Assembly (NCBI GenBank): GCA_037189645.1
Contig: JBBCIY010000004.1
Span: forward strand, 124,001 to 188,000
Reading direction: 5' to 3'
From: Taishania sp037189645
Lineage (GTDB): Bacteria > Bacteroidota > Bacteroidia > Flavobacteriales_D > Crocinitomicaceae
Length of the DNA: 64,000 nucleotides
The stretch's first letter is position 1; each line of letters opens with the position of its first letter. The notes under the pieces were generated by a model that ran no database searches, was not told the DNA's origin, and saw nothing but the letters and a program-made list of their open reading frames with translations. This document shows positions 25,671 through 34,724 of this stretch, in pieces. The position numbers were made by a program, and so were the translations under genes.

Positions 25671-27329
25671 CTACTTTTTCAAAATCGTATTGTATTCCTG
25701 TGTATTTTTTAATACTTCTATTCCCTTTTGCAGGATGTCATCGTGGTTAAACGAGTTCAGCACCCGCCCTTTCTGGTAATAATAGCGTGAAACGATCTCA
25801 TTTTCCAGCAGCATTTTTATTTCATCCCGGAACTTTTCCAGGTCGCGTTCCTTCGACGGGATCACTTTCGCCATCAGTGCTTCATATTCCTGTTTTGTTT
25901 CCTCTTCGAAGCCTTCTTCTTCGATCGTTTCCTTCATTTTTTTCAGCACTTCCTCCGAAGCTGTCGAATACGTAAAGTCATCCTTCAGCACATATTGTTT
26001 GAACGCCGCATATTCTTCGTCAGACAACTTAAAAGATCTGGCGTCGGAAATCGTTGGGTGTGTCTTCACGTAATCCGTCGCATAATTGAAGATCAGGTTG
26101 TTCCCGTAAATCATTGCCGTGAGGCGGGCCATTTCGGGAGTTTCAACAGAAATATCCGGTACAATCCCACGACCGTCAATCACATCCCTTCCGTTCTTTG
26201 TCTTGAAAACGTGCAATAACGAATCAGGAATATCCGCCGGTTTTGTTCCTTCATTTTTATCAAAATATTCCAATCGCTGAACACATCTTCCGGATGGAGT
26301 ATAGTATTTTGAGATGGTCAGCTTCATCTTCGTACCATATTTCAGGTCAAAGGTACGCTGTACCAATCCCTTTCCGAAAGAAGTTTCTCCTACTACGACT
26401 GCCCTGTCCAGGTCCTGTAAGCTTCCCGCCACAATCTCACTTGCAGAAGCCGATGCTCCGTCGATCAGCACCACCACGGGAATGTTCAGGTCCAAAGGTT
26501 CGTTCATTGTCTTGTATTCCCTGTTTTCTTCTACGATTCTTCCTTTTGTTTCCACAACTTTCTGTCCTTTGGGCACGAACATGTTGACGATATGCACGGA
26601 CTCTATCAGTAATCCTCCCCCGTTTCCACGCAGATCAAGCACCAACTTTTTCATTCCTTTTTCTTTCAGGTCATTGATGTTTTTGCGCACCTCTGAGCTG
26701 GCTGTCGGTGTAAAGCTTGTCAATTTGATGTACCCGATCTCATCGTCGAGCATTCCGGCATAAGGAATATCCGGTAATTTGATCTCATCACGTGTGATGT
26801 TCATTGTTTCTTCCTTCCCGTCCGGCCGCTGTACCTTTACGGAAATCGAGGTTCCTTTCGGACCTTTCAGGCTGTTGGAAACGTCTTCCGTATTTTTCTT
26901 TTCCATGTTTCTTCCTTCAATGGAAAGGATCTTGTCTCCTGCCCTCACTCCTGCTTTTGCTGCCGGACTGTCCTCATAAGGCTCGGCAAAATAGATGTAA
27001 TCCCCTATTTTCCGGATGATCGCCCCGACACCTCCGTATTGCCCGGTTGTCATCAGGCGGTAGTCTTCGATATCTGATTCAGGATAGAATACGGTGTAAG
27101 GATCCAGGTCTTCCAGCATTGCGTTGATCCCGGCAACAGACATGCTTCCCGGTTTCGGGTTTTCTACGTAATATTTATCCAGGTGCTCATAGATTTCATC
27201 GATCAATTCCAGGTTTTTGATGACCTCAAACCGGTTGGACTGAGCGTTGGAAAATGGTATTCCGAAGAATAAAACTGCCGCTGTATACAGACCAATTACC
27301 GTTGTTTTCCTATTTTTCATTCTTTTCAA
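25671..27329 (-). CDS. S41-family C-terminal processing peptidase (CtpA-like)
   Basis: A 552-residue exported serine protease. The signal peptide is about 1-30 (IPFSNAQ). An N-terminal helical region (35-95) is followed by a PDZ domain (about 96-178, with YGGVGAIIRK and AGVRAGDKILSI). The S41 catalytic core (185-390) has the DLRGNGGGLL loop, the nucleophile serine within GASASASE (291-298) and general-base K320 in SFGKGLVQ. The C-terminal helical tail runs from 400 to 552. CtpA-type proteases trim or degrade periplasmic proteins with exposed C-termini. The start is at 27329, or MKNRKT at 27320; both overlap rnpA, indicating translational coupling. Confidence 0.92.
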   Translation of the reverse strand: MKRMKNRKTTVIGLYTAAVLFFGIPFSNAQSNRFEVIKNLELIDEIYEHLDKYYVENPKPGSMSVAGINAMLEDLDPYTVFYPESDIEDYRLMTTGQYGGVGAIIRKIGDYIYFAEPYEDSPAAKAGVRAGDKILSIEGRNMEKKNTEDVSNSLKGPKGTSISVKVQRPDGKEETMNITRDEIKLPDIPYAGMLDDEIGYIKLTSFTPTASSEVRKNINDLKEKGMKKLVLDLRGNGGGLLIESVHIVNMFVPKGQKVVETKGRIVEENREYKTMNEPLDLNIPVVVLIDGASASASEIVAGSLQDLDRAVVVGETSFGKGLVQRTFDLKYGTKMKLTISKYYTPSGRCVQRLEYFDKNEGTKPADIPDSLLHVFKTKNGRDVIDGRGIVPDISVETPEMARLTAMIYGNNLIFNYATDYVKTHPTISDARSFKLSDEEYAAFKQYVLKDDFTYSTASEEVLKKMKETIEEEGFEEETKQEYEALMAKVIPSKERDLEKFRDEIKMLLENEIVSRYYYQKGRVLNSFNHDDILQKGIEVLKNTQEYNTILKK

Positions 27330-27714
27330 TTGATGTTGTCAATGTTAGCAATAATTTCGACATTTTTCGCATTAATGTTTCATAATCGAGCTCTTCATTG
27401 AACCGATATACCAAAAATAACGCCATTTGCCCCTTTTTGTTTGATCCGGATGTTAAAAAATCTTCCAGTATGTATTTGTTCTTCCGCAGGCATTCACGTA
27501 CCATCCGTTTGATCCTGTTCCTGTCATGCGCCCGTTTAAAAGTACGTTTAGGAACGGAGATAACAACCTGGAAGGGAACCGTCTGATCCGGAAGCGCTTC
27601 AAAGCCATACGTCAACGCAAAAGGAAACGAGTTCAGGCGCGCACCTTTTTCAAACAACCGCCCGATAATTTTCCTGCTGCACAACTTATATTCCTTTCCG
27701 AATCCCTGGTTCAT
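27310..27714 (-). CDS. rnpA: Ribonuclease P protein component
   Basis: A 134-residue basic protein that binds RNase P RNA and helps remove 5' leaders from pre-tRNAs. The RNR signature RAHDRNRIKRMVRE and the early FPFALTYGFEAL, VISVPKR strand pair identify it. The usual upstream partner rpmH is absent; the gene instead begins a cluster with a CtpA-type protease. A perfect promoter ends only four bases before the start codon, so the message is probably leaderless or nearly so. Confidence 0.93.
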   Translation of the reverse strand: MNQGFGKEYKLCSRKIIGRLFEKGARLNSFPFALTYGFEALPDQTVPFQVVISVPKRTFKRAHDRNRIKRMVRECLRKNKYILEDFLTSGSNKKGQMALFLVYRFNEELDYETLMRKMSKLLLTLTTSIEKNEK

Positions 27715-27718
27715 TTTA

Positions 27719-27748
27719 CAAAGATATGTTTTTGATCGCAGCGGACAA
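27719..27748 (-). promoter_or_regulatory. Promoter of rnpA, leaderless spacing
   Basis: On the minus strand TTG (27748-27746), exactly 19 bases, then TATCTTTG (27726-27719) match TTTG-N19-TAnnTTTG. Only four bases separate the element from the rnpA ATG (27714), so transcription should begin at or right beside the start codon. Confidence 0.65.
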
Positions 27749-27881
27749 TGAGCGGCACCATAAGTGTATTTCTGAACAGGTTTCTTCGTCCGTTACATGC
27801 GTAAATTGTTAATTTTTAGCAGGGCAGCAATAATGTAAAAACAGGTTCGTTTAAGCTGGTACATTATAAAAACCTAAATTT

Positions 27882-28544
27882 ATGAAACAGAAAATCTTTC
27901 TCTTGCTGGCACTGGCTGCCCCAACATTCGGTTTTTCCCAGAATGAATACCTGAATTACAAATATTCCCTGTCTGTCAATGCGCTTTTTTCACATAACTA
28001 CGTCCAAACCTCCGGAGTTTACGAAAAAGGTTCATCCATTTCGGGCATCACCTCCTCCTTTTTTATAATGGATGAAGCGAAAAACCAGCATGAAATAAGC
28101 CTGGAAAAACTTACGCTCGGATCGCCCGATTATTACTTCGATAGCTACGAATTAAGGTCGAACAATGCCGTGGATGTAAGTGTCGGATATAAATACCATT
28201 TTAACTTTATGAAACGGAAGACGAGCCGGTGGATTCCTTCCGTAGGGGTCGGAACGCACGCCTTTTTCCGAAAGATGAATTTTGCAGCAACAGAAGGAGT
28301 CCCTTTCGAGATAACGCACAAAGGAGGAGGCCTGCAATTTTACGTTCAACCGGCAATTACATGCCACATCAACCAACGGGTTTTTCTCTCCCTTTCCATT
28401 CCTGTCAACGTGGTAACCGCCGAATTGAGGTCAGATTACTATGATAACCCGGCTATTCCTGCCGAGCAGAGAAGCATCACCGTGCTGAATTCAACCGGAT
28501 TTACCCAGTTTCAGGGGAAAATAGGGGCCGGAGTGAAATTTTAA
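27882..28544 (+). CDS. Small outer-membrane beta-barrel protein
   Basis: A 220-residue secreted protein with a clear signal peptide (MKQKIFLLLALAAPTFGFSQ). The mature part is made of alternating-residue strands with aromatic girdles, for example NAVDVSVGYKYHF, WIPSVGVGTHAFF and FYVQPAITCHI, and ends FQGKIGAGVKF, with the terminal Phe typical of outer-membrane barrels. Function unknown. Its stop codon overlaps that of the convergent helicase gene by four bases. Confidence 0.7.
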   Translation: MKQKIFLLLALAAPTFGFSQNEYLNYKYSLSVNALFSHNYVQTSGVYEKGSSISGITSSFFIMDEAKNQHEISLEKLTLGSPDYYFDSYELRSNNAVDVSVGYKYHFNFMKRKTSRWIPSVGVGTHAFFRKMNFAATEGVPFEITHKGGGLQFYVQPAITCHINQRVFLSLSIPVNVVTAELRSDYYDNPAIPAEQRSITVLNSTGFTQFQGKIGAGVKF

Positions 28545-31500
28545 CTCCCCACTTTGACCAGCTCAAAGTTCCTGGTATAAAACAGGTGGGCCTCTACATT
28601 GGGATAGTTCATTTCCTGCAAAACGGAACAATACTGTTCCAGTTGCTTTTTGTGCTTTTCCTGCGGCTGACCTGTTTTATAATCCAGTACTACCGTCTTG
28701 TCTTTCTTCAGTATAATTTTGTCAGGACGGATCTGTTCGTTCTTCGAAATGATATAGCTCTGTTCACTGAGGATGCCGGTCGCGTTTTCAAACAGCTGGT
28801 TATACGATGGTGTTGAAAACAACTGTTCCAGGTCTTTCTTCAGCCGGCCCTCAAAATCCTGCTCCACCTCACCGGACTGGATCAGCTGGTGAACAACACT
28901 GTCTATTTCATTTTTGTGGTGAATGGAAGAAATAGCCAGGTGGAACTGGTTTCCGTAACGCTGCTCGTCTGAAAGGAAATCATCCGTATTCAATTCCTCC
29001 GAATCCTGTAAAGCAATATCGGGAAACCACAGGTTGTCCGAGCTGGATTCAGGCAGGAAAAAATTGTTCGTTTTCTGTTCGTTTTCCGCCGGGTGTACTT
29101 TTTGCTTTTCTCCTTTTTCAAAACAGATCTCCTCCCCGCTTTCCGACGATCCCGCCATTTGTTTCAAAACCTGGTGGATTTCCGCACTCAACCCGCTTAT
29201 CCCGTAATCGTTTTTGACATACAGGCGGTAAACCGGGCGCGTGTAAGCCACATAGTACAGGTTCAGCGTATCCAGGTAAATTTTTCCCTGTTCTTCTTCA
29301 TTCGCTTCACGTATTTCCCGGATCGCAGAGTTTTTGGATAATGAACCTCTCAATAAATAGGCTTCGGTCTCTATGAAGAAATCATCTTTTACCTTCGAAT
29401 CCATATCGTTGATGACAATGACAACGGGAAATTCCAATCCTTTGGATTTATGGATGGTCATCACTTTCAGCGCATCGTCGCTTTCCGGGATCTGGAGGGC
29501 TTTCGCATCTTTGGGCATTGTATTGTAATCCTGTAAGAACAGGTTCAGGTCCGGCCCGTTCTTTGATTCAAACAGGTGGACCAGATCAGCCAGGTGATGC
29601 AGGTAAGGGTTTTTCAATTCGTGCAGGCCGAATAATCGGAATGTTTTCTGTACCAGGTCGTACAGACTTTCAAAAGGTTCAAAAAACGTTTCTTTGTAAC
29701 CGGGGTTTTTCCTAAAAAATAAATCAAGATTTGCGATTTTATAGGTCTTCTGGTCTTCTTTCTCAACGGCTGTGAACAAAGAATTGTAATAGTCGAGTGG
29801 ATGCCCGAACAATTCGCAGTAAAGATGTGCAAACTGCCGTATAATGTTCTGGTTTACAGGATTCAGGCGCAGGCGCAGGTAACTGAGGACAAAGCGTACA
29901 GTCAGTTCCGAGTCGATGTTGAGCGAATCCGCGGAAACCACCGGGTATTTCTCATTCGTCAACGCCGTTGCAATGAAATTACAGAATTTATTTCCTCTTC
30001 CCAGGATGCAGATCTCTCCCGGCTTAAACCCGTCATTCAACGCGTCACGGACCGAATTGAGCACAAACCGGAACCGTTCTTCATTTTTTTCTTTCTGTGT
30101 CGTTTTTTTAGGAACAGGCTTGCTTTCCATGTATACATATCCCTTCTTTCCTGATCTTGGGTTTTGCGTTACCGATTCATAAAATCCTTTTTGCTGTTCC
30201 GTAAGTTTAACCCGGAGCTGCTCAAACAGTTCATTGTTAAATGCAACGATCTCCGGGGCGGAGCGCCAGTTGTCCTCCAGGATATCCACACTCCCCATCC
30301 GGCGGAAATATGCTGACGTTTCGGCAAGGTCCCTGTCCTGTTCGGGATTGTAAATACCGGGAAGCTCTACAAATTGCTCCGCGACGCCATTTTTGAACCG
30401 GTAGATTGCCTGCTTCGGATCACCTACCACAAAATTTTTCTGCCCGTTTCCCAGCGCTTCACGCATAAGCGGGATCAGGTTGAGCCACTGCAGCCGGGAA
30501 GTATCCTGGAATTCGTCCAGCATGAAATGACGAAAACGTGTTCCCAGTTTTTCATAGATATACAAGGTATCTTCTTTCAGCAATTCCGCTATTTTGGTGT
30601 TGAATTCCGAAATACGGATCAGCCGTTCCTGCTTGTTCAGTGCCATCAATGCTTTATTCATGTGCTTGAGCAGCGTCATGTTGAAGTAATTTTTCAGGTA
30701 GATATAGAGCGTTTCGGCATATTCGTTATTGATCTCATACCATTGGTTGAATTCCGAAACCAACCCGTTGAATTCATTGGCGGAGCTATTATTCTGAGCT
30801 GCTTTCTCAATGTTGGTGAGGTTTGTCGGGGTGAACGGGAATTTATCTCCCAACCTCAGGTCTCCTTTTGCAAATTTAGCGATGGCATTCACAATGTCTC
30901 TGCCTCTTGAGAAATCTTTTTCCGTAAACCCGAAGCGGTTAAATGCATCAACGATCTTCCCGTATTTCTCTTTGTATGTTTCGTTCAGGTGTTTCAGCTC
31001 CACCCGGTGTTGTTCGTAATCCTCCCTGGAGAACTCCATGTTCATCAGGCGCTCCACATACGGCAGGTCCTGTTCGGAAGACAGTACTTTCCCGAATTCA
31101 ATGAGCGATTTACGCAGGTCCCACGACTTTTCATCTTCAATATTGGCATTGGCATAACGCAGCAAAATGTCCGTCAGGTGCTTGTCTTTCCCGATCTCCT
31201 CCATGATTCCGTCCACCACCTGCTCGATGACCGGCGTTTCATTGAGCACCACCTCAAAATCAGGAGGAAGGTTCAGGTCCCTGCTGAACGAACGGATCAG
31301 CCGGAGGTTGAACTTATCAATGGTCATTACATGAAAGTCTTCATACCTGTGCAGGATTCCGCTCAGTAAATGGCGGGACTTTTCCTGTATATCCGCTGTT
31401 TTTAATCCCGTTTCCTCCGCAATCGTGTGAATGTAACCGGTGTGATGAACATCGGGATAGGCCAGCTCATCCAACGCCTTTATGATGCGTGTTTTCATCT

Positions 31501-31672
31501 CCAGCGCTGCTTTATTGGTAAAGGTCATCGCGAGGATCTCCGCATACTTTCTATCTGCATTATCGCCATCATCTGACAGCAGCAAGCAGATATACGTCTT
31601 TACGAGGGAATACGTTTTCCCGCTTCCCGCAGAAGCATTGACAACCTGGAGATATGCGTTTTTTTCAGCCAT
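28541..31672 (-). CDS. UvrD/RecB-type helicase-nuclease
   Basis: A 1043-residue superfamily 1A helicase with a C-terminal PD-(D/E)xK nuclease, the RecB/AddA layout. Walker A is NASAGSGKT (12-20), followed by motif Ia MTFTNKAALEMKTRI, Walker B/motif II FMLDEFQDTSRLQW, motif III VVGDPKQAIYRFKNG, and motifs V-VI (VMTIHKSKGLEFPVVIV, YVAYTRPVYRLYV). The nuclease core D997-K999 in LDYKTG lies 42 residues from the C-terminus, with RPDKIIL upstream as the preceding metal-site strand. It would process double-strand breaks for RecA loading. Neither AddB/RecC nor RecD is adjacent in this window, although Bacteroidota commonly encode an AddB-like partner elsewhere. Confidence 0.88.
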   Translation of the reverse strand: MAEKNAYLQVVNASAGSGKTYSLVKTYICLLLSDDGDNADRKYAEILAMTFTNKAALEMKTRIIKALDELAYPDVHHTGYIHTIAEETGLKTADIQEKSRHLLSGILHRYEDFHVMTIDKFNLRLIRSFSRDLNLPPDFEVVLNETPVIEQVVDGIMEEIGKDKHLTDILLRYANANIEDEKSWDLRKSLIEFGKVLSSEQDLPYVERLMNMEFSREDYEQHRVELKHLNETYKEKYGKIVDAFNRFGFTEKDFSRGRDIVNAIAKFAKGDLRLGDKFPFTPTNLTNIEKAAQNNSSANEFNGLVSEFNQWYEINNEYAETLYIYLKNYFNMTLLKHMNKALMALNKQERLIRISEFNTKIAELLKEDTLYIYEKLGTRFRHFMLDEFQDTSRLQWLNLIPLMREALGNGQKNFVVGDPKQAIYRFKNGVAEQFVELPGIYNPEQDRDLAETSAYFRRMGSVDILEDNWRSAPEIVAFNNELFEQLRVKLTEQQKGFYESVTQNPRSGKKGYVYMESKPVPKKTTQKEKNEERFRFVLNSVRDALNDGFKPGEICILGRGNKFCNFIATALTNEKYPVVSADSLNIDSELTVRFVLSYLRLRLNPVNQNIIRQFAHLYCELFGHPLDYYNSLFTAVEKEDQKTYKIANLDLFFRKNPGYKETFFEPFESLYDLVQKTFRLFGLHELKNPYLHHLADLVHLFESKNGPDLNLFLQDYNTMPKDAKALQIPESDDALKVMTIHKSKGLEFPVVIVINDMDSKVKDDFFIETEAYLLRGSLSKNSAIREIREANEEEQGKIYLDTLNLYYVAYTRPVYRLYVKNDYGISGLSAEIHQVLKQMAGSSESGEEICFEKGEKQKVHPAENEQKTNNFFLPESSSDNLWFPDIALQDSEELNTDDFLSDEQRYGNQFHLAISSIHHKNEIDSVVHQLIQSGEVEQDFEGRLKKDLEQLFSTPSYNQLFENATGILSEQSYIISKNEQIRPDKIILKKDKTVVLDYKTGQPQEKHKKQLEQYCSVLQEMNYPNVEAHLFYTRNFELVKVGS

Positions 31673-31797
31673 TGTGTGTAAAGTTAATCGAAATTAACAA
31701 TTCTTACCGACTGAAAATACTGCCCTGGAAAAAACCAACGTTTCTTTTACGGCTCACGTTTTTTTCGTAACTTTATTCATTGTTTTAATTCGTTCGC

Positions 31798-32556
31798 ATG
31801 AGACACATAACACACATACTGTTGTTATCCGCCCTTGTTGTAACGGCTCTTTCCTGCCGTGATAAGGACAAAGACAAGGAAGAGGAAACGGTACAGCCCC
31901 AGGTTGAAATAACTGTAGATCCCATGTATGACCAGCAGTTCCTGACCTCTGAAGAAGTTATTTTCACGACCCAGGAAGGATATGATGTGAAGCTCCGGGA
32001 AATGAAGATCATCCTGACGGATATCCGGAACGGCAGCAATGTTCTGGCAGATGCGGCAATATATGACTCCAGGAAGGGAAAAACGCTGGTGAAGGTAAAC
32101 GGCACTTCCGCAAATTTCGGAAGCCTGGATTTCAACATCGGTGTCCACCAGGATATCAACCACTCCGACCCTGCCGCATTCCCGAACGATCATCCTTTAA
32201 ACATCGTCAATGCCAGTGATATGCACTGGAGCTGGAACCCGGGATATATTTTCTTCAAAATAGAGCTGATCGCAGACACACTGGATGACGGCAATGAACA
32301 CTTCAATCACGTGGTCTCCTACCATGTAGGAATGGACGATTGCTTTCAGCAGAAACAGCTGACGAACCTGAACTGGAAAAGCGTTGGCAACAATCTTGAG
32401 CAGCTGCGCCTGAAAGTGGACCTGAAACGCCTGCTGGACAACGATGGCTCAACCATTGACATCAAGACCGAATCCGTGACGCATTCCAGCCCCGAACAGC
32501 TTCCACTCAGCATTAAGCTATCTGAAAATTTCAAGGCTGCTCTAACTTCTTACTGA
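31798..32556 (+). CDS. MbnP-family copper-binding lipoprotein
   Basis: A 252-residue lipoprotein (signal ends at C20, ALSC). The MbnP-like domain occupies about 34-225 and is recognised by LDFNIGVHQDINH, the PNDHPLN segment and DMHWSWNPGYIFFKIE (W144, W146). MbnP proteins bind copper after a partner diheme enzyme, MbnH, converts a Trp to kynurenine; one of the two Trp residues in the HWSW motif is a candidate, which is inference. The MbnH-like gene starts two bases downstream, supporting the pairing. No methanobactin precursor or biosynthesis gene is nearby. Periplasm-facing membrane anchor expected. Confidence 0.85.
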   Translation: MRHITHILLLSALVVTALSCRDKDKDKEEETVQPQVEITVDPMYDQQFLTSEEVIFTTQEGYDVKLREMKIILTDIRNGSNVLADAAIYDSRKGKTLVKVNGTSANFGSLDFNIGVHQDINHSDPAAFPNDHPLNIVNASDMHWSWNPGYIFFKIELIADTLDDGNEHFNHVVSYHVGMDDCFQQKQLTNLNWKSVGNNLEQLRLKVDLKRLLDNDGSTIDIKTESVTHSSPEQLPLSIKLSENFKAALTSY

Positions 32557-32557
32557 T

Positions 32558-33634
32558 ATGAAACGGCTTTTGTTTTTCGTTTTTTTTGCATCCTTCCTTT
32601 TTACAGGCTGTAAAAAAGAACCTAAGCTATACGAACCAACGCCATACACACTCAACATTCCGTCTCATTTCCCGGACATGGCGATCCCGGCCGATAACCC
32701 AATGACGGTGGAAGGTGTGCAGCTGGGACGAAAACTGTTTTACGAAAAACGCCTGAGCCTGGACAATTCCATTTCCTGCGCCAGCTGCCATTCTCCGCAA
32801 AAAGGATTCTCGGATGACAGGCCGCTTTCAACAGGAGTGAACGGAGCAATCGGAAGAAGGCATTCGATGGCATTGGTCAACCTGGGCTGGCAACAGTTTT
32901 TCTTTTGGGACGGCCGTGCAAAAACACTGGAGCAGCAGATTCTTGAACCTGTTCCCGACCCGGTGGAAATGCACCTGGAATGGAAAGAGGCCCGGAAACG
33001 CCTGGAAAATGACCTGGAATACAAGCGCCTGTTCTTAAAAGCGTTCGGAACACAGATCATTGATTCTACTTACGTGGCGAAAGCGATCGCACAGTTTCTC
33101 AGAACCATGATCTCAGCAGATTCCAAGTACGACATAATGTACAAATATGCCAACAACATGCCGCTTACACCTTCGGAATACCAGGTGTATCAGACCGTCT
33201 CCGTGGAAGAGTGGGCAGGATATGACCTCTTCCAGAGCCTGAACGGCGCAGACTGTTTCCACTGTCACAATGGTGCACTGATGCAGGTACAGCGTTTCAG
33301 CAACAATGGTCTGGATGCTGTTTTCACGGACCTGGGGCGCGGAGCGGTTACCGGAAATCCTTCCGATAACGGCACCTTTAAGATCCCGACACTGAGAAAC
33401 ATCGAATACACAGCACCCTACATGCACGACGGACGTTTCAATACATTAGACGAGGTGATCAATCACTATTCGCATCACATCCAGATCACTCCCACTATTG
33501 ACCCGATGATCGAATTCGCGTTCCAGGGGGGAGTTCAGCTAAATGCCAGTGAAAAAGCCTTACTGAAAGCATTCCTGCTGACAATGACCGATCACTCTTT
33601 TTTCTCCAACCCTGATTTTTCTGACCCGAATTAA
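32558..33634 (+). CDS. Diheme cytochrome c peroxidase/MauG-family protein (MbnH-like)
   Basis: A 358-residue lipoprotein (MKRLLFFVFFASFLFTGC, C18). It has two covalent heme c sites, CASCH (C74-H78) and CFHCH (C233-H237), and the family block APYMHDGRFNTLDEV near 290. Proteins of this MauG/CcpA family either reduce hydrogen peroxide or use it for protein modification. Pairing with an MbnP gene (two-base spacing) favours the MbnH role of oxidising a Trp in MbnP. It would act in the periplasm. The WYL regulator starts six bases later and probably belongs to the same transcript. Confidence 0.88.
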   Translation: MKRLLFFVFFASFLFTGCKKEPKLYEPTPYTLNIPSHFPDMAIPADNPMTVEGVQLGRKLFYEKRLSLDNSISCASCHSPQKGFSDDRPLSTGVNGAIGRRHSMALVNLGWQQFFFWDGRAKTLEQQILEPVPDPVEMHLEWKEARKRLENDLEYKRLFLKAFGTQIIDSTYVAKAIAQFLRTMISADSKYDIMYKYANNMPLTPSEYQVYQTVSVEEWAGYDLFQSLNGADCFHCHNGALMQVQRFSNNGLDAVFTDLGRGAVTGNPSDNGTFKIPTLRNIEYTAPYMHDGRFNTLDEVINHYSHHIQITPTIDPMIEFAFQGGVQLNASEKALLKAFLLTMTDHSFFSNPDFSDPN

Positions 33635-33639
33635 CTGTT

Positions 33640-34659
33640 ATGCCGCACATTAAAAATACCTTGTTCCGCCACCGGATTATTGATAAATGCCTGAGAAATC
33701 CGTATAAACCGTTCCCGTCCAAACAGGATCTGCGAACAGCCTGTGAAGAAGAGTTATTCGGAAGTGAAGACGGAAGCAATATCTGTGATTCCACTATTGA
33801 AAAGGATTTGTTCGCAATGCGGCAGGAGTATGATGCACCAATCAGATACAGCAAGCTCAACAAGGGATATTATTACGAAGACCCGGAGTTTACAATCAAT
33901 GATGTCCCGCTGAACGAATCCGACCTGGATGCTGTCCGTTTTGCAGCAAACACATTATTGCAGTTCAAAGATGTAGAGCTGTTTCGTGAATTCGGAAATG
34001 CCATTGACAAGATCGTGGACAGGGTAGCGTTATCTACACAGGCGAAACAGCAACCGGAGCTCAATGAATTTGTGCAATTTGAAACAGCTGTTTCAGTGGG
34101 CGGCGGAGAATTTCTTCCCGACTTGCTGAACGCTATCCAGAAAAGCGTTGCCGTGTATTTCGAATATGAAAATTTCAATTCCAAAACGGTAAAACCGCGA
34201 AAAGTCTGCCCGCTTTTGCTGAAAGAATACCGCAACCGATGGTACCTCATCTCTCACGACCTGGTAAAAGACAAAATAACGACGTATGCCCTGGAGCGTA
34301 TGCGAAACCTGGAATTGTCGGAAGAAAAAGCAGTGAAGCCGCACACGTTCAACCCAAAAGATTTTTTCCGGTACTCCATCGGGATCTCGACCAGTGAATC
34401 GGCTCCTGAAATCGTTGTGTTCACGGCAACTGAAATCGCTTCAAAATACCTGGAGACCCAACCGCTCCACCACACCCAGAAAGTCCTGAAAACAACTCCA
34501 GAAGGGACGGATTTCCGGCTGGAAGTATTTATTTCCGAGGAGCTGATCCGTTCGATCTTATCCTTTGGCGGTGAAATTACTGTGCTCCAGCCTGAATCGC
34601 TGGAGAAAACGATAAAAGAAAGGCTGGAAGAAATGGTAAGGAATTACCAGTTGCGATAA
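33640..34659 (+). CDS. WYL-domain transcriptional regulator
   Basis: A 339-residue cytoplasmic protein. The N-terminal winged-helix region (1-80, RIIDKCLRNPYK ... TIEKDLFAMRQEYDAPI) is of the DeoR/YafY type. The WYL ligand-sensing domain (about 150-240) contains the motif RWYLISHD, and the C-terminal extension resembles WCX (to about 335). WYL proteins act as repressors or activators that sense nucleic acid or small ligands. Placed six bases after the MbnH-like gene, it might control the pair, but this is only suggested by position. Confidence 0.85.
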   Translation: MPHIKNTLFRHRIIDKCLRNPYKPFPSKQDLRTACEEELFGSEDGSNICDSTIEKDLFAMRQEYDAPIRYSKLNKGYYYEDPEFTINDVPLNESDLDAVRFAANTLLQFKDVELFREFGNAIDKIVDRVALSTQAKQQPELNEFVQFETAVSVGGGEFLPDLLNAIQKSVAVYFEYENFNSKTVKPRKVCPLLLKEYRNRWYLISHDLVKDKITTYALERMRNLELSEEKAVKPHTFNPKDFFRYSIGISTSESAPEIVVFTATEIASKYLETQPLHHTQKVLKTTPEGTDFRLEVFISEELIRSILSFGGEITVLQPESLEKTIKERLEEMVRNYQLR

Positions 34660-34679
34660 GTGGATTTTTCCAAACAAAA

Positions 34680-34703
34680 AAAGGAGCCTTTTCAAGCCCC
34701 TTT
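34680..34703 (-). terminator. Terminator of small exported-protein gene
   Basis: AAAGGAGC (34680-34687) pairs with GCCCCTTT (34696-34703), seven of eight positions, loop of eight bases. On the minus strand it is followed by seven T, so it terminates the leftward gene that ends at 34725. It may also slow rightward transcription from the WYL gene. Confidence 0.6.
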
Positions 34704-34724
34704 CAACATTGCGAATTTTAAATT

